Shown one piece after another: positions 58,481 to 64,000 of a DNA stretch of 64,000 bases (position 1 is its first letter; every line of letters begins with the position of its first letter). The stretch is taken from NCBI GenBank assembly GCA_037957365.1, contig JARHVA010000348.1, forward strand, positions 4,500,501-4,564,500, read 5' to 3'. The position numbers and the translations under genes were made by a program. The notes under the pieces are model-generated. The model searched no databases, was not told the origin of the DNA, and saw only the letters and a list, made by a program, of their open reading frames with translations. Source of the stretch: Torreya grandis. Its lineage: Eukaryota > Streptophyta > Pinopsida > Cupressales > Taxaceae.

Positions 58481-59740
58481 TTTTTGACTGAGTGTGCTTG
58501 ACAATGCCAATCATTGGCAAGTGTTCAATGGAGACAACCAAATCATTGCCTTTCTAGAACAAAAATATAGCTTTGAATAGCTTCACTTCAAAGGCAGTGA
58601 CCCTCAAAAACTTGAACTAGCCCCCGAAATGAGTTTAGATGTAGGTGAAGAATTTCTACAGCTAAAGGGGAATAAAATGTCCAAATGATTGGTTTCCCTT
58701 GAGAAACTATTTGACAAACATGATAGGTTCATCAAATAGTAACAAATGGATTCAAGCTCCTCCCAGGAGTTTGATCAAATAAATTTGGGTACCAAAGAAA
58801 ATCTCAAAATGGTGAATATTAGGAAGTGTTGCACTCCTGAAGAGAGGTTCAAGTTTATTGCTCTGCTCTACCAGTACATAGATGTTTTAGCATACTCTTA
58901 TGATGATCTGAAGTCGCTCAGGCCTAAAAAAATTTTCCATGAAATTCCTTTCAAGAGTGATTCAGTGCCTTACAAGCAAAAATCCCAGTAGTATAATCTA
59001 AAGATATCAAGTACTATTCTGTCTGAAATACAAAAAATGTTGAATGCTAGAATAATTTTCCCAATCCATCATTCCACATGGATTGCAAACATAGTACCTG
59101 TGAGAAAAAAATGCCAAAATTCACCTCTGCGTGGACTTCAAAAATTTGAATCAATCCTCCTTAAAGGATAATTACCCTCTACCCATCATGGATCAATTCC
59201 TTCAGATGGTGACTGGTTCATAGATGTTATCAATGTTAGATGGTTTCTCAAGGTACAATCAAGTGGAAATTAGTGAAGCAGACCAGCATAAGACTGCCTT
59301 CACCACACCTTGGGGCACCTTTGCGTATCGAAGGATGTCATTTGGCCTGATAAATGTTGGCACCACTTTTCAGAGAGCAATGGACCTTACTTTCAAATAT
59401 GAAATGGGTAAGTTCATTGTGGTATATATTGATGATTTAATAGTCTTTTCCAAGAATCGTCCTGATCACTTACATCATTTGCAACAAGTGTTGGAACGAT
59501 GTCGCTAGAATGGCATTTCTCTAAATCTTAAGAAGTCTATTTTTAGAGTAATAAATGAGAAACTTTTCAGACACATTGTATCTTGAGAAGGCATAAAGAT
59601 TGACTTAGAAAGAACCAAATCCATCTAGGAGCTTACTTTGCCCACAAGTAAGACTGCAGTTCACTCTTTCTTCGAAAAGGTGAATTTTTTACGAAGGTTC
59701 ATCCCCGAGTTCACAGAGAAGACTCACCATATTGTAAATA
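58481..59740 (+). pseudogene. pol: Element D reverse transcriptase remnant
   Basis: A linker frame at 58746-58991 (FIALLYQYIDVLAYSYDDLK) is the segment that precedes RT in this group. RT then shows SMLDGFSRYNQVEISEADQH, TTPWGTFAYRRMSFGLINVG and KFIVVYIDDLIVFSKN, with the catalytic YIDD intact, within an uninterrupted frame at 59224-59508. Further on are ISLNLKKSIF and VNFLRRFIPEF. Frameshifts near 59110-59220 and stops at 59506, 59584 and 59626 disable it. Confidence 0.87.
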
Positions 59741-60330
59741 TGATGAAGGGAAAGGCCAATTTTAGCTGGATTGAAGAAGACAAATTAGCATTTTGAGACA
59801 TCAAGATAGCTATTGCCCATGCCCTAATTTTGGTTTGTCTACATTACACCAAAATTTTTACAATGTACAGTTATGCTTCTGAGCACACACTTTCAACAAT
59901 TATGGTTCAACAAAACAAAGAAGGTGTGGAATATCTCATATCCTTTATGAGATGTCTTCTCAAAGCTCATGAACTAAAATATTCAAATATGGAGAAGCAT
60001 GTTTATGCAATGGTAAAGGCAGTAAAGCACTTCCATTTTTACATCTTAAATTCACACACTATTGCCCTGGTTCCTGATACCACAGTCAAATCCATATTAA
60101 CTCAGCAGGAGTTTGGAACCAAAATGGGTAATTGGATTAGTAAAATCCAAGAGTTTGATCTTGTTATCAAACTAATGAAGCTTGTGCGGGGAAGGGGTCT
60201 CTGCCAATTGATTACTGATAACAGACCAGAAGAAATAGAAGTGGGAGACACACCAACAGTCCTCTTTGTCACCACCACAAATGAGTGGTATTCAAATATT
60301 ATTCATTTCTTTACCTATGGTGAGTGTTCT
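59741..60330 (+). pseudogene. pol: Element D Ty3-type RNase H remnant
   Basis: From 59830 a long frame is open: MYSYASEHTLSTIMVQQNKE, KAHELKYSNMEKHVYAMVKA, FHFYILNSHTIALVPDTTVK and GTKMGNWISKIQEFDLVIK. It corresponds to 48-521 in element A. The open frame continues to 60459 and includes the start of the integrase linker. Confidence 0.82.
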
Positions 60331-61541
60331 GCTCACCTATCTCATAAAGAAAGGATGATTGTTAAATTGAAAGCTACCAACTTTCTCTTATGGGACAACA
60401 GGCTATATAAGAGGAACCTTGATGGAGTGTCCTTTTGCTGCGTGAATAAAGAGCAGTAGAACCAACTTTTAGAATTATTTCATAATTTAGCCTGTGGAGG
60501 ACATTTTTTTGCACTTGTAACTACCCATAAGATTCTATGAGCTAGGTATTACTGGCCTACTCTATTTCAAGATGCATATAAATGGGTACGAAGATGTGAA
60601 CTGTGCCAACAGTTCGTTGGAAGACCCAAGTTGGTTGCTTTGCCTTTTAAGCTAGTGGTAATAGAAGAGCCATTCCAGCAATGGGGAATCAATTTCATAG
60701 GTGTTGTAAACCCATCTTCAAGCGCTGGACATGACTATGTCCTCACAGCCACATATTACTTCATCAAATGGGTGGAAGTTATTCCAGCCAAGCGTGCTAC
60801 TTCAGAAGTAGTATGCAATTTTCTCAAAGAAAACATTATTTCTAGGTTTGGGGTCCTAGCCAAGATTGTGACCTATAATGCAGCCTATTTCTCTTCTCAT
60901 GAATCACTCAATTCTATTTTTATTATGGGATTAACCTCTCCCACTCCTCTGATTATTTTCCACAAGGGAATGGCCAAGTAGAATCGAGCAACAAGAACCT
61001 GGTGACCACCATCAGGAAGCTGATGGATGACAACCAACGAACCTAGCATAAAGCATTGGATGATGCTTTATGGGCATACAGAATTATGCCTAAGAGGGCA
61101 ATAGGTATGTCACCTTTCCAACTTCTATATGGTCTCAATGCAGAGATACCAATCACCCTGGAATTGCCAGCACTAAAATTGGCAAAGGCGGTCGAAGATC
61201 AGACATACAAAAGCTCCATCGACAAGAGGATCATGTGCTTGACTAAGTTGAGTGAACAATGAACTATGGTGGTGGACCGAATTACTGCGCATCAAAGTCT
61301 GGTGAAGAGGCTCTTCGACCAAAAATTAAAAGCTCATAATTTTTAGATTGGTGATCAAGTTTTGTTATGGGACAAGAGAAGAGAACCAAAGGGAATGCAT
61401 GGAAAATTTGATTCTTTTTGGAGAGGCCCATTTGTTATTCATCAGCTCAATGGTGAAAATAGTTTCTTGATGAAGTATCAAGATGACACACCCTTTTCAT
61501 TGCCTCACAGTGGGCAGCATCTGAAGCAATTCAATCCTTGA
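60331..61541 (+). pseudogene. pol: Element D integrase remnant
   Basis: H2C2 finger (HNLACGGH, then RYYWPTLFQDAYKWVRRCEL), core with WGINFIG in place of WGIDF (first Asp is Asn), TYNAAYF in place of the S/T-D-N motif (second Asp is Tyr), and GQVESSNKN with the Glu in a shifted frame near 60975. RAIGMSPFQLLYGLNAEIPI and IGDQVLLWDKRREPKG follow to a stop at 61539-61541. Two of three catalytic residues are lost. TGA at 60538 and TAG at about 61345 match stops in element A. Confidence 0.86.
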
Positions 61542-61748
61542 AGTATCAGGTGACATCAGTTGTACATATGTATATTTGTATAGTTTTTAGCTCTATTTTG
61601 TGTTGTTCATTTTCATTTTTTTGCACCTTTATTTTTTGGGTATCATGACTCTATATCCCAATGGCATACTTGAAGGCACTGGAGATTCTAACTTCTACTC
61701 TCTTCAATTGTTTTTACAATCAATGGAAGTTCTCCAACTGGAGCCAGC
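61542..61748 (+). other. Element D 3' untranslated segment
   Basis: T-rich non-coding stretch equivalent to 1815-2028 in element A. No strong polypurine tract is visible. Confidence 0.55.
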
Positions 61749-61899
61749 TGTTGTTCCTAAAATCTAACACTCATTTTGGGGACAACATATCAAATATTTT
61801 GGTCTTGTAGGCCAAAATTCTCTCTTCCCTTCTCAAAAAAAAATGCTTTGAGCATCCAAGTTCTTCAATTATTCAAGCTTTTTCAGCTAAAGGACTCAC

Positions 61900-63165
61900 A
61901 GGTTCAACAGGTTTAACCACTTCAACAGGCGAGCTCTCACAAAGAAACAAGTTCCCAACACTTAGGTAATTTCAAGGTTGGTTCAATGTCAAAGTTCAAT
62001 TAAAAGGTCCATCGACAAGCTTCAAACAAAAGATTGAATCATTGAACCCTGCCTTCAAAAGTTCAAAGGTTCAATGGGTTCAAAAGTTCAATGACATCAA
62101 CAGACTTAAAAGAGTTAAGCGCTTCGACAAGTTCAAAATTCAACGGCTTCAAAGGACTTAAAGTCAAGGCTTCAAAGAAGAAAGATTTAACCCGTTGAAC
62201 TATTGAACCTTTAACCAAAATGGTTCAAAGGTTCAAGGTTCAACGAGTTTAATAAAGGTTTGAAGAGTTGGTTCAATCAAATGGTTCAAAGTAGTCAATT
62301 GAATGAGCGGAACATAGTATTGAACCGTTGAACCGTTGAACCATTGAACCATTGTTGGTTCAATCGGTCAGTTCAACCAGAAGGTTCAAAGGAGTCTCCC
62401 AAAGCTTGAAGGATAAGTGCCCTTACAGAGGTTAGGGAACAAAAGGATATCTTTCAAAAATATTTTATGTGGCAAAACTTCACAAGAGAAATCCTTCAGG
62501 CAAAATGTCTGAAGGAATGTTTAAAGGCCCGAAAAAAAGCGGCAAAGGTAGGGGAAAGAATTCCTTCAAAAAAAATGTCTGAAGGATTTCCTTTAGACTT
62601 TTTGTTTGGAGGATTTGAAGAACAAGGCCACCCGAAGGGCAGGTACCCTTGCAGGGGACTTTCGACGACCATGAAATGAACCATTCTCAAGGCCCGAAGG
62701 GACACCTTCCCTTTGGGGGGGTTCCAAAGACAGAAAGCTGAAGGAATTTCAAAGATTGAGAGACTTAAAAGAATAAAGGATTTGAAGAACAAAGAATGAA
62801 CCATTGAACCATTGAACCTTGAGTTGAAAGAGTTCAGAGTTTAAAGGTTCAATGAGTCCAATAGAAAAGAAAAGGATCCAAAAACTTCAAAGGACCAAAG
62901 GATTCTAAGGAAGAGAATGAACCATTGAACTTTGAATGAAAATGGTTCAAAGTTCAAAGGTTCAGAGGTTCAAAGATTCAAAGAAGCTTCAAATGAAGGA
63001 AGGAAGTGGAAGATTCCAGAGAAAAGATCGAAGAGATGGTTCAACCGAAGAGGAAAGAAGCGATCAAACCAAGGAAGCAACTGAACCAAAGAAGTGATTG
63101 GACCGCCCGAACCATTGAACCAATGAACTCTCAAAGGTTTAAGGTACATGGTTCAAAGTGGTTCA
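61900..63165. repeat. GGTTCAA/TTGAACC heptamer array, 3' LTR of D
   Basis: Counterpart of 52940-54265, with the same order of modules (heptamers, then CAAAATGTCTGAAGGA and GGGCAGGTACCCTTGC, then heptamers again). Individual copies differ by base changes and small indels. Confidence 0.72.
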
Positions 63166-63696
63166 AATGACCAGCGACCAATGACATCCCCACAGACGTC
63201 AAATTTAGGATAATGAAATATCTGTTGATCTTCAAATATGGTGTGAACCTGAGAATAAACTCAGTGACCAGCTGAAGAAGGAGCTAAAAGAGCCAGCAGA
63301 AAGGGAAGAGATAGCCCAAGAGCTCAGATCATGAGGAAAAGACAAAATGCATTAAGGAAAGAGGGAGCAAGAGGGAAAGACCAAAAATATCGGTGCATGA
63401 GTTATTCTAATATGTGGAACAGTCCACCAAGTAGACATCTGAGCGTGCAAACATTAAAAAGTGCAGCCTATTTTTTTCCCTTTGAATAAAAGTGAGTGGA
63501 CAGCCATGTACATATCTGGAGATAGACCAGACGACCCAGGCCCAGGAGAAGACATTTGAGATGTTTCTGTACACCAAATTCAAGGCCGATGCCCTATTTC
63601 ACCATGGCCCCTTTGACAAGACTGGAAATGCATTTAAGGCATTGAATGCAGCATGGGCCTTTCCATGTAACAAAGCACCAACTATTTCTTGGTTGC

Positions 63697-63704
63697 TATA
63701 TATT
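63697..63704 (+). promoter_or_regulatory. TATA box of the D 3' LTR
   Basis: GTTGCTATATATTGTAATC, equivalent to 54790-54797. Confidence 0.5.
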
Positions 63705-64000
63705 GTAATCTCTTATTTTATGCAAAAGAGATATTTTTATTATTAGAAGCAAAACTCTGCCTACATTGAAAGGCATTACTGAGGATTTGAGCTCAGATTG
63801 TTCATCATATTTCATTATTTGAATGAGAAAACAAGTGACTTTTTAGACTTTATGTTGGAATAGCTTGTGTTGTTGAGAAAATTGTTCTTATGTCTATTTC
63901 TTGAATGTGCTCTTGTCCATTTATTTAAATAAGCAAAACTAGTGGAAGTAATCAGGAAGGTGTCCTGAAGCCGACTATGGAGAGACTTTGTGCTGCCACA

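Larger units (their letters stand above)
61749..64000 (+). repeat. 3' LTR of element D, cut by the window end
   Basis: TGTTGTTCCTAAAATC onward is homologous with 51805-51858 plus 52846-55090. It has no copy of the 968-bp insert, which dates that insert after integration. Its last part matches LTR positions up to roughly 55080-55100. About 0.5 kb of the LTR is missing beyond the window. Confidence 0.85.

Overview
This is repeat-dominated, AT-rich nuclear DNA from a land plant with a large genome. The plant origin is inferred from the repeats: Ty3/gypsy elements of the non-chromoviral Tat/Athila type with two RNase H domains, a Tekay/Del-like chromovirus, L1-type LINEs with an endonuclease and a zf-RVT domain, a probable tRNA-derived SINE and MITE-like foldbacks. 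A gymnosperm would fit, but nothing here proves it. I found no intact host gene, rRNA, tRNA, CRISPR array or bacterial feature. Every transposon reading frame is broken by stops and frameshifts.

Layout. 1-4806: 3' part of element A (RNase H, integrase, 2.8-kb LTR). It abuts element B in the middle of B's RT (4807-7399), which suggests that A inserted into B. 7525-9720 is an LTR that serves as both the 3' LTR of B and the 5' LTR of element C (PBS 9728, gag 9877, pol to 15757, 3' LTR 15883-18087). B and C are therefore a tandem pair sharing one LTR. A and D form one family, B and C another. Both families have the order Gag-PR-archaeal-type RNase H-RT-Ty3 RNase H-INT.

18088-33209: AT-rich region with no LTR element. 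Two arms (18088-19040 and 26315-27530) are inverted copies of each other and enclose a decayed, apparently intron-bearing interior (candidate element F). The region also holds MITE-like foldbacks, a 76-bp tandem repeat, an array of exon-intron-like units, a SINE with target-site duplication, a 658-bp higher-order duplication and two 19-bp arrays in inverted orientation 12 kb apart.

33210-51790: two minus-strand LINE remnants. Between them lies element E (36602-49550), a structurally complete minus-strand chromovirus with 4.1-4.2-kb LTRs, a TAAAA target duplication, an initiator-Met PBS, a PPT, DTG protease, FLDD RT, integrase and chromodomain. 51805-64000: element D, adjoining the second LINE remnant, with a 5' LTR split by a 968-bp GC-rich retroposon that has 19-bp target duplications, a full but decayed gag-pol, and a 3' LTR cut by the window end.

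The relative order of several insertions can be read from the nesting: B before A; LINE remnant before D before the 968-bp insert; the F-type array before the B/C block. The strongest lead is the second RNase H placed upstream of RT in two separate families. The repeat modules in the LTR U3 regions and the F structure come next. All identifications come from reading motifs by eye; no database search was possible.
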